A stretch of 64,000 nucleotides of DNA, taken from Torreya grandis. Taxonomy: Eukaryota > Streptophyta > Pinopsida > Cupressales > Taxaceae. Under the pieces are notes generated by a model. That model ran no database searches. It was not told the origin of the DNA and saw nothing but the letters and a program-made list of their open reading frames with translations. Shown here one piece after another: positions 1 to 10,670 of this stretch. Made by a program: the position numbers and the translations under genes. The stretch lies in the NCBI GenBank assembly GCA_037957365.1, contig JARHVA010008365.1, positions 339,001 to 403,000 on the forward strand. The letters are read 5' to 3'. Position 1 is the stretch's first letter, and each line of letters opens with the position of its first letter.

Positions 1-1910
1 CTATGGATTCAAATGCTCAAGTTCTTTGTGTGGTGTGTGATTTAGAATGTAATTCACATAATTAATTGCCTCTACCCAATAGATAGGAGGTAAATATGAT
101 GTAATGCATCATGTAGTTAGCCATATCTTTCAAAGTTCAGTTCTTATGTTCTGCTAAGCCATTTTGTTATGGTGTATGTGTAATAGAATGATAGTGAATA
201 ATATGATGAGTTGCCAACAAATTATAGAATTCTCAACTAAATTATTCCCCCTCATTATCTATATGAAACTTCTTGATGTAAATAGAAGACTTTTTCTTGA
301 CCAAAGCTTTAAAGACTTTGAAGTGAGCAAAGACATCATTCTAGTACTTGAGAAAGTAAACCCAAGTATGCCTTGATGAATTATCAATAAAGGTAAGTAT
401 ATACTTAGCTCCATTGAAATAAGGAGTAGAAAAAACCATCAAATCACTGTGCACAAGTTCAAGTGGTGAAGACTTTCTCTTGGACATACCCTTAGAAAAT
501 GAATCTTGGTTTTCTTTCCCTAATGCACAACTAGGGCAAAATCCATCAAGGCATGAAACTATAAGAAGACCCTCTACCATACTGTGAGTGTTTAGCTCCT
601 TCAAATATCTGTAATTGAGATGTCCCAACCTCTCATGCCAAATCTTACTCTTAAAATTTGCATGAGAAACTAAACACTTCCCTAGAGGAGGAAAATAATC
701 AAAACCCTCAAAGTAATAGAGTTGAGAACCATGATCAACAACAACTTATGAAATAAGTGTGTAAGGCTCTAATAAATCTCAAACTTCAATACCCTGTGGT
801 GTGAAAGTCAATATTTTGAAAATGGCAAATCTGATAAATTAAAAGCAAATTGGTGGTGATGTGTGCAACATATAATATGTCATTGATGCAGCCACCATCA
901 AGCTATATGTCACCCTGTCCCTTAATAAAAATAAATGAAGAATCTCCAGCATTAATGTTGTAAGTAGAACTAAAAACAAGAGAGATAAAGTACTTCTTGG
1001 AAGAAGTCATATGGTGAGAAGAACCATAATCTAGAACCCAACTATCTAAAATAGGTGACTATGATCTCTTGAAAACATTAAGTGCTTTCTCGTGCTCATT
1101 ATATGGATAAGGAGTGGAGATAGAAATCTTATGTTTCTTGATGTCATCCTCTAGGGTTTGCATTCTCTTAAAACACCTAGACTCTTCATGACCAATTCCC
1201 CCATAATATGAGGAAGACAGGTTAGACTTAATTTTGGATTTGAAAGATGATTTGGGTTTAGATGTGTTGGTGTTGGGCTTAGGTGCATTTTGAGATGGAG
1301 GACGAGTGTTATTCTTAATATTTAGTTTTCCATTGCTTTTAGGATGCAATTATACTAATAATTTTTGAGAGGTGGATGATTCAAAGTGAGACAATTTGGA
1401 TTCCTCCCTGGTAATTCTCTTACAAAACAACTCTAAATCAGGTATTTTGAATGTGGCACTTAAGGCATCCATGCTAGAGAAAAAGGTAGAAGAAAAGATT
1501 TGGAATGGTCCATACAACTTGGACAAAATCAAGTATACACACACCTCATCTTTATTATCTCATTCATTCCCCTTTAACTGTGTTAGAAAATGCTTAAACT
1601 TAATGAGGTAGTCTAAAATAGAGGCAAAGTCATCTGGATTGAGTGAAGTAAGTTCCACTTCAAGCTACATGGATCTCATGTGATCTATTTTCTCAAATAA
1701 ACCCTTTAGCTTATCTAACATTTTGAATGGACTATCACACCCATCTAAATTGAAAAATAAACTATCGCTCACATAAGCCCCTATTAAACCCATACACTTA
1801 TCAAACTTACATTGGTGCTGAAACTTTTCCTACTCTCTTGTAAATTGTGGTTGAGTTTCATTCATTAGAGACCATAATCTTTTGCATTTTATTATTGTAT
1901 GTGTTGGGCA
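1..1910 (-). pseudogene. Ty1/copia gag-pol remnant, cut by the window edge
   Basis: The minus strand reads as one decayed copia polyprotein. Gag runs from about 1885 to 1060. It ends in a zinc-knuckle position at 1208-1173, where the first two cysteines are now Tyr and Gly (YYGG) and the last Cys remains. The protease site follows near 1050-1000 and reads LDYGSSHHMT, with the family's DSG changed to DYG. The GAG-pre-integrase segment (WHERLGHLN, then CPSC, about 645-520) leads into the integrase core (LVHSDL, then ILTFIDNSSRHTWVYFL) down to about 341. The NG..E part of the integrase is still traceable near 150. RT and RNase H would lie beyond position 1. Several in-frame TAG/TGA stops make it non-functional. 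Family assignment is firm; the lineage within copia is not resolved. Confidence 0.9.
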
Positions 1911-2520
1911 AATATTTTGTCAATTAGCATACTAATCAACAAAATAGGTCTGATCAACCACAACAGGAAGATTGGTCAGCGAGGTGTGCATCTTTACTAC
2001 ATCAACCGGAGACAAATATCTCCTCTCATCAAGGGGAGGTTCCCTATTAAATATGCGGAGTTTATATACTATATATATAAGCAGAAAATAAGACACAGGG
2101 GTAGGATAAACCATCCATCTCTCTTCTTTCAAAGATGATGCTGATAAACAAGGAAGGAATCCTGGGTGATGGGGAAGGTACTTCTCTTCTTTCAGAAGCA
2201 ACTTTCAGCCAAGAGACGGATTCTTTCCTAAATAGTAGAAATCCTGGTGCAATTATAGAAGGCACTTCTCTTCTTTTAGAAGTGTTCTTCAGTAGGCAAC
2301 AAGAATCTTTTAGGGAGCTAGTAACTGGTAATGGGGGTGCTGAGTGACCAGTAACCCGAGAGAGAGAAATGAAGAACAATGGGGCCACTACGTCGTCCCA
2401 AGGCTCTTTACATAGGAAAGGAAAATTCAAACACATTGAAGATACTTATGGGGGCACAACGTCGTCCCATAGTTGGCCTTCAGGATACCTTCCTAATCAC
2501 CTCCACTAGCTCTACTTGTT
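1911..2520 (-). repeat. Probable 5' LTR of the left-edge copia element (right end uncertain)
   Basis: A TGTTGGGC start lies directly upstream (in element sense) of the gag frame, where the 3' end of a 5' LTR should be. Inside are a TATA-like run near 2055-2075 and a pair of direct repeats (about 22 bp, at 2177 and 2261, 84 bp apart). An ACGTCGTCCCA motif is also repeated near 2390 and 2459. I could not find a clean primer-binding site or the other LTR, so the right boundary is a guess. Confidence 0.35.
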
Positions 2521-2923
2521 AAATAAAATGGACAAGAAAGATCCTAGGAAATAGACATATGAATAATCTCCTAAGATATCACAAGATATAATAGCACAAA
2601 GTCTGCAAGTAACTTGTTTTCTCATTCAAATAAAATAATATGAATTACAATCTAAGCTCAAAGTCTCAGTAATGCCTTTCAATTTGGGCAGAGTTTCACT
2701 TCTAGTAAGGGGAAGATCTCCTTTTCAATTACACAAGAGATTACAATATATAGAGGCTTGAGGGAAACTTGGCACTTTCTCCCAATGAAGTGACCCATTC
2801 GGTGCATTCAATGCCTTGGATGCATTCTTGGTTATTTTAGGAAGGGCCATGTTGGAGCAAGGCAACTGCCTTAACTGTGGCATGTCGATTCATCTCTAGT
2901 GCCTCCTCCTTAGCCCAAATCAC
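2521..2923. other. Gene-free spacer
   Basis: No coding similarity or element end was recognised here. It forms the left neighbour of the duplicated 242-bp block. Confidence 0.5.
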
Positions 2924-3165
2924 TCATTCATTCACCTGCTTAGCCGCATAACTGTCTACTCTACCTTTACCTGCAAGGGGGCAAGCAGATGGTGCTTTTA
3001 ATGTTTGCATGCCCCAAATATCTACCTGGTGAATTGCTCCACCTACTAGAAATAACTCTCATTGAGTTTCCCTCTTTGTCTCTTCCTTCTCTTGGTCTAG
3101 CTTTAGGATTTTCGTATGCATTTGGGTTTGAGCCTTGAGTCTATTGGAATCGACAGACACTTCAT
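2924..3165 (+). repeat. 242-bp duplicated block, copy 1
   Basis: This block recurs at 4018-4259 with about five single-base differences by eye. It ends exactly at the TG that opens the LTR at 3165. It does not resemble a gene. Confidence 0.9.
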
Positions 3166-3983
3166 GTTAGGGTGTGGAGCTAAAAGCTACACCTTAAGGC
3201 AAACAGGAGGAGGTTTCTGAGAGTATGCAGTCGCCGGCATCGGCAGGCCAGACCGACGTTGGTCAGGGGACGCAGAAGGGAAACCGGCGACGGCAGGGGA
3301 TCGGCCGGTGTCGGTCACCTGTAGCGGTCAGAACTGCTGTTGACGAACAGTCAGTTAAGTGAACGCGGAGTTTGCATGTAAAGACCAGTTCGAGTCTTTG
3401 AGCCGCCCGTCTAATTATAGTGTATGCATGAGATCTATATAATAGACTCATGGGCTGTATTGTTCAAGTGGAGAATTTGGAGAAGAGCTATGTGAAGCTT
3501 GGAGAGTTCTTCCCATGGTGGAATCAAGTAGGATTCCCCATGTGTGTTTAAGTAAGATCAGGTTTGATTTGCAGGGGTGTATGGATGCGAGGGTCAGAAA
3601 GGAGGTCAGCGGGGAAGCTAGATCCAAGGTGACAGCAATACATCAGCAGGATCATGGAGAGATCTACTTGGAGTACGTTTGGGTACTCGATTGTACAGAT
3701 GTGCAATGAGGTGAACAACAGCTTGTGTTAGCTGTGTGTTGTGACCTATGAGAGAAGATTACTCAGGTGGGAAGATTACTTGGAGCCCTTGAGGAGGAAG
3801 CCTCACAGAGGTGGAAGAAGAGTGTGATCTCTTTATTGTAATTTCCTTTGTAATGAGTTGAATATAATTGTATATTGCCTCTCATATTCTGTGTGTCTTC
3901 TCATTGATAGTTATTTGTTCTTCTGGATTCCACATGTTTAGTTTCTTATACATTGGTAATCATGTGTGCTCTTAAATCTGACA
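3165..3983 (+). mobile_element. Copia-type LTR without an element body
   Basis: The segment opens with TGTTAGGG and closes with TCTGACA (TG...CA). It has a TATA box at 3436-3442 and is followed at 3986 by a tRNA-Met-type primer-binding sequence, so it is a 5' LTR in plus orientation. It is more GC-rich in its first 300 bp than the surroundings. Only about 35 bp of internal sequence follow the primer site before the second copy of the flanking block begins. No gag, pol or second LTR is present. Open frames inside it (for example 3515-3709) are LTR sequence, not genes. Confidence 0.75.
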
Positions 3984-3985
3984 AG

Positions 3986-3997
3986 TTGTGTCAGAGC
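3986..3997 (+). other. Primer-binding site, initiator tRNA-Met type
   Basis: TTGTGTCAGAGC lies two bases after the LTR end. It matches the usual TGGTATCAGAGC at most positions. This fixes the LTR as a 5' LTR on the plus strand. Confidence 0.65.
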
Positions 3998-4017
3998 TTT
4001 GGGGAGTTTCGGTCCTA

Positions 4018-4259
4018 TCATTCATTCACCTGCTTAGCCGCATAACTGTCTACTCTACCTTTACCTCCAAGGGGGCAAGCAGATGGTGCTTTTAATGTTT
4101 GCATGCCCCAAACATCTACCTGGTGAATTGCTCCACCTACTGGAAATAACTCTCACTGAGTTTCCCTCTTTGTCTCTTCCTTCTCTTGGTCTAGCTTTAG
4201 GATTTTCGTATGCATTCGGGTTTGAGCCTTGAGTCTATTGGAATCGACAGACACTTCAT
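4018..4259 (+). repeat. 242-bp duplicated block, copy 2
   Basis: Second copy of 2924-3165, in the same orientation. It starts about 20 bp beyond the primer-binding site of the LTR. After its end the sequence continues into DNA not found next to copy 1, so this copy looks like the original right flank of the insertion site. Confidence 0.9.
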
Positions 4260-4674
4260 TGCAAAAATTTTGACATTTGTGGGCCCGTCATGTTTCCTAG
4301 CAACTCCTTTATGTCTTTCTCACTTGCCATTGTCTTTTTCCTCTATGACACGGGTGAGGACATGTGGTGACATCCACAACTTCGAAATAGGCTTATAAAA
4401 ATAAGCTTTGAAACTGGTTAGCAGCTGAGGGGGGCACAGATGCAGACACGTGATAGCTTCTGTTGCATTGGGTTAGGACATGCGGTGGGTTTTGCTTTAT
4501 GAAGCTTCATTCAAGACTGTGTCTCAGCTTGTGACACCTAGCAGCATCCGCAACCCTCTAAGGTGCAAACCCTTTTCCAAAGGGAACATGCCCTTCGGTG
4601 TCTTCTAAGTGGCTTTCAGGCTTTGATTCTTCGGCAGGCTATCGTCCCTTTTATTTCTTTTGGGTAAAAAGTAT

Positions 4675-4715
4675 GAAGGAATTCCTTCAGATAATTCATC
4701 TGAAGGAATCCTTTC
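4675..4715. repeat. 18-bp inverted repeat with 5-bp spacer
   Basis: The left arm (4675-4692) pairs with the right arm (4698-4715) with about two mismatches. The left arm itself contains the perfect palindrome GAAGGAATTCCTTC. It could fold into a short cruciform; no terminator or gene is associated. Confidence 0.8.
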
Positions 4716-4882
4716 CTTGGCTCCATATGTGCCTTGGTATTGTGAGTGCCCCTTTCCTTTGACACATGGTGCGTTCCACTCTTTGAACAAGTGCCAAGTG
4801 GCGTCTTCCACGTGAATGGGTGAGGATACGTGGCATCTTCCGTCATGGACACTTGGTAGCATCTGCTTGACTCTTTCTATTG

Positions 4883-5035
4883 TGCGCATTGAACCGATGA
4901 ACCAAAATGGTTCAAGGTTCAATGGTTCAATCTTTTGAGACTTGTTAAGTGCTTAGGACTATGGAACTTTGAAACGGTTGAACTTTGAACTTTGTCAAAT
5001 GCGCCTAGCTCCTGTTGAAGACATTTAAACCTTTG
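4883..5035. repeat. Cluster of GGTTCAA / TTGAACC motifs
   Basis: About nine GAAC/GTTC cores occur in both orientations, some back to back. The same motif clusters near the ends of the two LTRs at 9.78-10.0 kb and 14.55-14.77 kb, which suggests a diverged relative of that LTR family. Confidence 0.6.
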
Positions 5036-5767
5036 AACCTGTTAATCCCTTTGTTGAAAAAGCTTTGAAAAAATGAGGAATTTGAAAGCCCCCCAATAAA
5101 TTTTGAGAAGGGGAAGAGAGGAATTTTGGCCCTGCAGGTCCAAGAATATCTCGTATGTTGTTCCAAAAATGAGTGACACTTTTGGGGAACAACAATATGC
5201 ATTCGAGGTCTCTATGTATGGTAATTATGTGTATTCAAAAGCTCACAATGGTCAATACCACAAGTCAAAACCATGATATTAAATCACCAAAGAGCATAAT
5301 ATATGTAAAAGGGTGCACAAATTGGCACTGAGACAACCTCCCTAGAAAAAGATTGTATTAAGGACCCCCCCTCAAATTTGGCACTTTATAAAAGTAGTGA
5401 ATTTTTAGAAAGTAATGACACCAATGGATAGAGAATAAAAAGGCATATGCTTTTGAAAAAAATGGAACTCAAAGTTGAGTTACAGTTCAAAAGTTATAAG
5501 CAATGATTTCCCATAAATGAGTCAAAAACATTGAAAAATACACTGAAAAATAATTTTAGTGTCCAAAAAGGAATTAAAGGTAGGCTTCCAACCACTCGTT
5601 AGAACTAGAATTAAACCAAAAACTTAGAAAATACAACCAAATTGAAAAATAGTCTTATCAATGACTTTGGTATGCGTGCAAGTGAGTTTGACTTCCTATT
5701 TAAAGAAAAATTACAACTTGTAAAAGTAAAAAATGATTTAATAGGCTATTTTTAAAGGAGAAAGAAG

Positions 5768-6814
5768 TGTTGAAAATATTGTCATTGATGTCAAAGGTCT
5801 AGCATTGGTGATAAAGGCCCCATAGCATTTATTATCTAAAAGTGTTTTTAATGTTCATATTTTGGCTAAAGTGTGTTGATATTTATTTAATATTAATGAA
5901 TATATTTTTGGTTGCATAAATTTAAAAGAAGGGACCATGAAGAAGTCAAAGAGTCATGGGGTAATGACAAAAGAGGGAAATGATGCATTTTCCCATGTAG
6001 AGTCATCTTGAGGAATTCCAAGAGTCACCAAGTGAAGATAAAAGAGGAAAGGCACAATTTCTCATGAAGGGACACTTTGAAGAATTAAAAAATTCACCAA
6101 GATAAAGACAAAAGGGGAAAGGACCCATTTGCTCATGAAGGGTCAAAATGTGACTTTTTAAATGCAGGGATTTGAAGGGTTATGCAAATGTGGCACCATT
6201 TTCCATGAGGATTAAAGGGTCATAAAGGGTGAATGTCAAAGGTCATTTGGTAAGCTATAAATAAAAGCTTGGGAAGACATTTGTAATATGTGAGAAAGAG
6301 CATGGTTTGTAATTATTATATCTTGCTTAGAAGAGCAGAGGAAAGAAAAGAAAGAGATATAATAATGTTCTATCAGTTGTTGAGAAATCAACATTAAGAG
6401 ATAGTTGTGTAGTATACACAATAGGGGTTGGTGTTCCTATGGGTTGGTGTTCATGAATAGTTGTGTTGGTGCTCAACAAAGGGGTTGGTGCTCTTGTGGG
6501 TTTATGCTCATGAATAGTTTATGTGTTGGTGCTCAGTAAAGGGGTTGGTGCTCTTGTAAGTTGGTGCTTGAGAATATTGTATTTTGAGTTGGTGCTCATT
6601 CATATACTTGAGATTATTCTCTATGGTTTTTTCTCACATTGGGTTTCCACGTTAAAATTTGTTGTCTCTCTTTATCTTGTGTGGTGTTTATTGTTTCAGT
6701 TTTATTGCATATCTTGAATGAATGGTTAATTAGAATTTGATTAAGTTAAATTTTATAAGATATATGATATATTGATTCACCCTGCCCACTCTAAGTATAT
6801 CCCATGCTTAAAAA
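5768..6814 (+). repeat. 5' LTR of the gag-protease copia element
   Basis: It starts TGTTGAAAAT and ends CATGCTTAAAA, where the 3' LTR has CATGCTTAACA. A TATA box (TATAAATA) sits at 6256-6263. Downstream, at about 6425-6600, the motif GGTTGGTGCTC recurs about seven times with small changes, presumably in the transcribed part of the LTR. Confidence 0.92.
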
Positions 6815-6815
6815 T

Positions 6816-6832
6816 TGGTATTCAAGCAGGTT
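6816..6832 (+). other. Primer-binding site of the copia element
   Basis: TTGGTATTCAAGCAGGT begins one base after the LTR and resembles the tRNA-Met complement used by copia elements, with some changes. Confidence 0.7.
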
Positions 6833-6876
6833 CCTTTGGAAAGATTTTAACAGCTTGTAGGTAGACCAAGGAAAAC

Positions 6877-8156
6877 ATGATGGCTGGATCACATGGAGGT
6901 TTTTATATAACTAAGGCACCTTTATTTTATTGGACAAATTATTCATTTTGGAACATAAGTATGAGGACTTACTTGATGACCCTTGGATTTGATATTTAGC
7001 ATGCAGTTTTGGAAGAATACAAAGAGCCAAAAACACTTGTAACTACTTCAATGAAAAAGAAGGCAAGTGAAAATAATGCTAAAGATTTAAATGCTATTTT
7101 ATGTGGTTTATGTGAATCAAAATTTATTAAAGTTATGTAATGCAAATCTTCTCATGAGACTTGGGTAAAGCTTGAGAATATTTACATAGGTGATGGAAAG
7201 GTTCAGCGGGCTAAGCTTCAGACTTTCAGAAGATAGTTTGAGAGTTTCAAGATGGAGGAGGAAGAAAATATAGTGAGTTATCTTTTGTGGGTTGATCAAA
7301 TAGTTAATCAGATTCAAGGTTTTGGAGAAAAGTTAGAAAAATTAGTGGTGATACAAAAGGTTTTGATATCTCTACCAATGAGATATGATGCAAAGGTTTT
7401 GGCAATCAAGGAGATGAAAGATCTAGCCAAGCTAAAGATGGATGAACTACATGGTATTCTTATGGCATATGAGATGCAGATCGAACAAGAGAAACCCTCA
7501 AATAGGGAAGATACTTTTAAAGATATCAAAGAAAGAGAAAGCCAAGATTTAAGAATCAAGTAACAACTCTAACAATGAGGAAGATGACAATGGAGCTCTA
7601 TTCATTTGCAAGCCTAAAAAGGACACATGTAAATATCAAAGAAAATTGCCATTTAAATGTTTTAAATGTGGTAAGATTGGACATTTTGTAGATAGATACC
7701 TAGATAAGAATAATGGTGATAATGAAGAAGGAAATTCTACATACAAGAAAAACTTCAAAGGTAAATACAAGAGATTCAAGAAGAAGAGTTTATATTCTAA
7801 AGATCTTAGCTTAACCGAAGACAGTGGAACCAGTGACTTAGATGAAGAAGAGAATCTATTCATAACCATACATGAAGATGCCTCCACAAGCAAAAGTATA
7901 GATGAAGAAGAAAAAGAACAAGATGAAAGTGAGGATGAAGCTGAGGTAAATCTAGAAGGAGAACTCATTTGTGCCTTAGAATAATTAGAAGCTTTTGAGA
8001 AGAAGAATCAAAGATTGAAGCGTCATATTGAAAAAAATGAAAAAGAGTTAAAAGAAATAATTGAATATCTACAAGCACACTTTGAAGAAGCCAAAAAGAA
8101 TGAAAAACTTCTAACAACACATTTGAAAAAATTAAGTGAAGAATGTGAAAGGTATG
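6877..8156 (+). pseudogene. Copia gag, first part (interrupted by nested LTR element)
   Basis: The first ATG (6877, ATGATGGCT) opens a frame that stays in phase to 7563 apart from three stops. It carries a copia gag core (W...L...Y, with the helix-rich VSYLLWVDQIVNQI region near 7270-7320). A single frameshift near 7555-7600 moves the continuation to the frame of 7646. There, a zinc knuckle reads CFKCGKIGH and ends in Tyr instead of Cys (about 7664-7705). It is followed by a basic stretch, then an acidic Glu/Asp-rich region (7815-7970) and a Lys/Glu-rich predicted coiled coil (8015-8150). The frame breaks at 8156 where the nested LTR begins and resumes in phase at 14834 after the target duplication. 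In a full-length copia element this protein would form the virus-like particle. Confidence 0.85.
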
Positions 8157-8320
8157 TGTTGACGCTGGAGATTGCACTCAAGGCAAGGAGGCCTAGCTCC
8201 TGCCTTCTCCTCGCAACATGGAAACTCTCCTCTCGCCTATGGGACTAGCGAAGCTGGAGGAGAGAGTCTCTAGATAAGGGCTAGCTCCCTTTGATGCATT
8301 GTGTTTTTTCCAGCAAGTGC

Positions 8321-8357
8321 TAACATACATACATACATACATACATACATACATACA

Positions 8358-8403
<46 letters not shown>

Positions 8404-8414
8404 AAGGGGGGATG

Positions 8415-8470
<56 letters not shown>
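8321..8470. repeat. Compound microsatellite (CATA)n-(TA)n-(GA)n
   Basis: There are about 16 CATA units, then a short TA run, a GGGGGGATGAAAAG spacer and about 26 GA units. The matching site in the other LTR (13168-13256) has about 7 CATA, 17 TA and 7 GA units, so the tracts changed length after insertion. Confidence 0.95.
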
Positions 8471-8473
<3 letters not shown>

Positions 8474-9777
8474 CAGGAAAAATAAACCTACTCTAAAAGA
8501 GGTGATGCACCAACAAAACAAGGGTCAACCTTCACACATCCACTCTCAGAACCAGACAAATGCAGACATACACTACACATTTAGCAGAAAAGACCAGGCT
8601 GCAAAAGACTGGCAGGGAGGATTTCATGAAAACACAGGAGACAAAAAATCACTGAGGTGCTGTGAAATGCACACTGTAAGTAACTCTTTCTATTCTAGTC
8701 TTCTCAAATGTCAGATCTTCTCCTTTTAGCTGCAAAAATGGTGCCTTGTAGATGACAGGTCTGCTGGTGTTAAACCTATGAGAGCATCAAGAAACGATGA
8801 CTGGTCACAGACAAACATTCAATGCATACTCTGAAACATCTATCCAAATGGAGGTAAAAAACTACATTTTATTTGATTCAGGTGAAATTTTGCTAGGGCT
8901 GCGCCTTTGCGAAAGTGGAAGAACCGATTCTTCTCAAAAATGAGAAGTTACAATATATAGAAGAAAAGAGAAAGAAACTTGGTGCTTTTTTGACAAGTTG
9001 GCCTATCGCGTCCCATTTGAAGGAGGAAACACTATTGTGTTGTCATTGTCCTAGAAGAAGCCTGCTAGAACCATGCTTTATAATTGCCAAATTTGACTTT
9101 GGCATTCGAGCTTTAATTTAGAAGCATGGGCCGCGCCTCTTTTCTGCTAACAGATGAAAACTTGTCCCCTTTTTTAAATGCACGGGTCCTGCTGTATGTT
9201 GTTTGTGCCATTTGGAATTAACAGGCAATAAATCACCTGCACTTTGCCATTTGGACTACCTTGTCACTTCTGCACCATGTCATCTCCTTGTCTGTCACTT
9301 TGTTTTGTCTTCTTCTACGTCCTTGTCTTTTCTGGCTGCTTGGCCCTTTAGGCGAACTCCTTGGCAGGTCGCTACATTTTGAGCTCCTTCTTGGCTAGTG
9401 CTTTCTTTGTCCTTTTTAAAAAAAATAAAAGACTGTCTCCTTTTTGTAAACTTGACGTCCACGTATGACGTCATTGGGCCTACTGGCTTCTCTTCCTAAA
9501 CTTCTATGCGGGCCTGCTAGTCAGGTCCAGTTGGTTGTTTGACTGCTGACAATTTGCGTGGACTGCTCTCTGACTTTCAATGTCTCTGCGGATGTTTTGT
9601 TTTATGTTTTTTTGCATGGGCTTTGAATGTTTAAATCATGCCCCCTTTGCTTTTGTGTCATAAGTGACCCGACCCTTTGCTTAGTAATGCGTTAAGCCAT
9701 TGATTTGAGCCGCGCTTGGATCCTTTCCTTTATTAAAAGCCGAGCCTTTATGTTAAGCCGTGTGAGCCAATGAACTA

Positions 9778-10000
9778 AGGACGTTGAATATCCATGAACC
9801 GAACCTGTTGAACTAAGTACGTTGAACCCAGCTCGTTGAACCAAAAAATTGGTTCAACGGTTCAACGGTATGAAAGTTCAATGCATATGAACTGAGGTGC
9901 TTGAACCGAGCGGCGAACCTTTTGAACCAAGGGTGGTTGAACCACTGAACCAGGGCATGGAATGAACTCTCTAAACTTGCTGAACTTGAAAATCACTGGC
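9778..10000. repeat. TTGAACC/GGTTCAA motif cluster in the LTR
   Basis: More than a dozen GAAC/GTTC cores occur within about 220 bp, including the inverted pair around AAAAAATTGGTTCAACGG. In element sense this is near the 5' end of the LTR (U3), where enhancer repeats usually lie. The cluster is conserved in the other LTR at about 14550-14770. Confidence 0.7.
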
Positions 10001-10060
10001 ATTTAAACAACAGGTGAAGAAGGTGACCAAAATTTTGCCTGTGGGCAAAATTGGTCAACA

Positions 10061-10670
10061 AATTAGCGACTCACAAGGGAAGCATGCCTGCTATGCTTAG
10101 AATCCAGTTGCCTTGCAATCCATTGGGCACGGAGTCAGATGCAGCTTTGAAAAAAAAATAGCAGATTGAAAGATTCGAGAATCAAACATGAAGTTTTTAC
10201 CCCCCAAGCAAAGGGAAACACACAAGACTAAAAAATGCTACCTGTGCAACAGTACTTAGGGGAAACAGGGAAAGAAAACTGAAAGCAACCTACTATATAT
10301 AGCTAACTAGGAATGCTTAATTCCCTCCTAGATCAAATGGAAAACTTCTTAAGTCCCCTTCCTGGTAAGAAGACTTATGGCGCCAGGCAAATAGCTAAAT
10401 GGAAAAGAGAGTTGGTGACCTGTTCCTCTTACCTGTCACCTGATTTGGCTGGAAACCGAGTGGATCAGATTCGAACATGCTCCCAACATATATATACTCT
10501 GTTTGTTCTTGGAAGCTTGCCTCTTACTGGTCCTTCAGGTTGGTGCATCCCATCAAGAAGTCAATTGTTGCTGGCTCATCACCATAAGCCCCTTGATACG
10601 CACCTTTGACTGGCTTGCTCTCCTATGCCTCATGCTCGAGTTCCATGGTATGGCCATCTTCCTTGATGAT
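10061..10670 (-). other. Internal 3' non-coding segment of the nested element
   Basis: The segment lies between the end of the long frame and the 3' LTR. Its plus-strand open frames (10313-10715) show no recognisable domain. A TATATATAG run lies near 10289-10300. Confidence 0.5.

Larger units (their letters stand above)
4260..5767. other. Gene-free spacer with GC-richer repeats
   Basis: No gene was recognised. The stretch holds loosely repeated ACGTGGCATC-type motifs (about 4340-4860), a perfect-centre inverted repeat (4675-4715) and a cluster of GGTTCAA motifs (4883-5035). It may be a diverged LTR related to the one at 8.2-10.1 kb, but no ends could be defined. Confidence 0.4.
8157..10060 (-). 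repeat. 3' LTR (left) of the nested element
   Basis: It runs from TGTTGACGCTGG to GGTCAACA and is 1,904 bp long, against 1,826 bp for the other LTR. It contains a compound microsatellite (8321-8470) and a GAACC cluster near the right end. Short open frames inside (for example 8915-9121) are present in both LTRs only because the LTRs are copies. Confidence 0.92.

Noticed and set aside
2062..2436. 124-codon minus-strand frame
   Set aside because: Lies in the probable LTR; its Ser/Pro-rich reading comes from short direct repeats and has no domain.
8193..8729. Open frames of up to 142 codons on both strands across the microsatellite
   Set aside because: They are translations of CATA, TA and GA repeats, which stay open in several frames; not genes.
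8915..9121. A 68-codon frame conserved at 13642-13878
   Set aside because: Conservation is explained by the two positions being the same site in a pair of LTRs.
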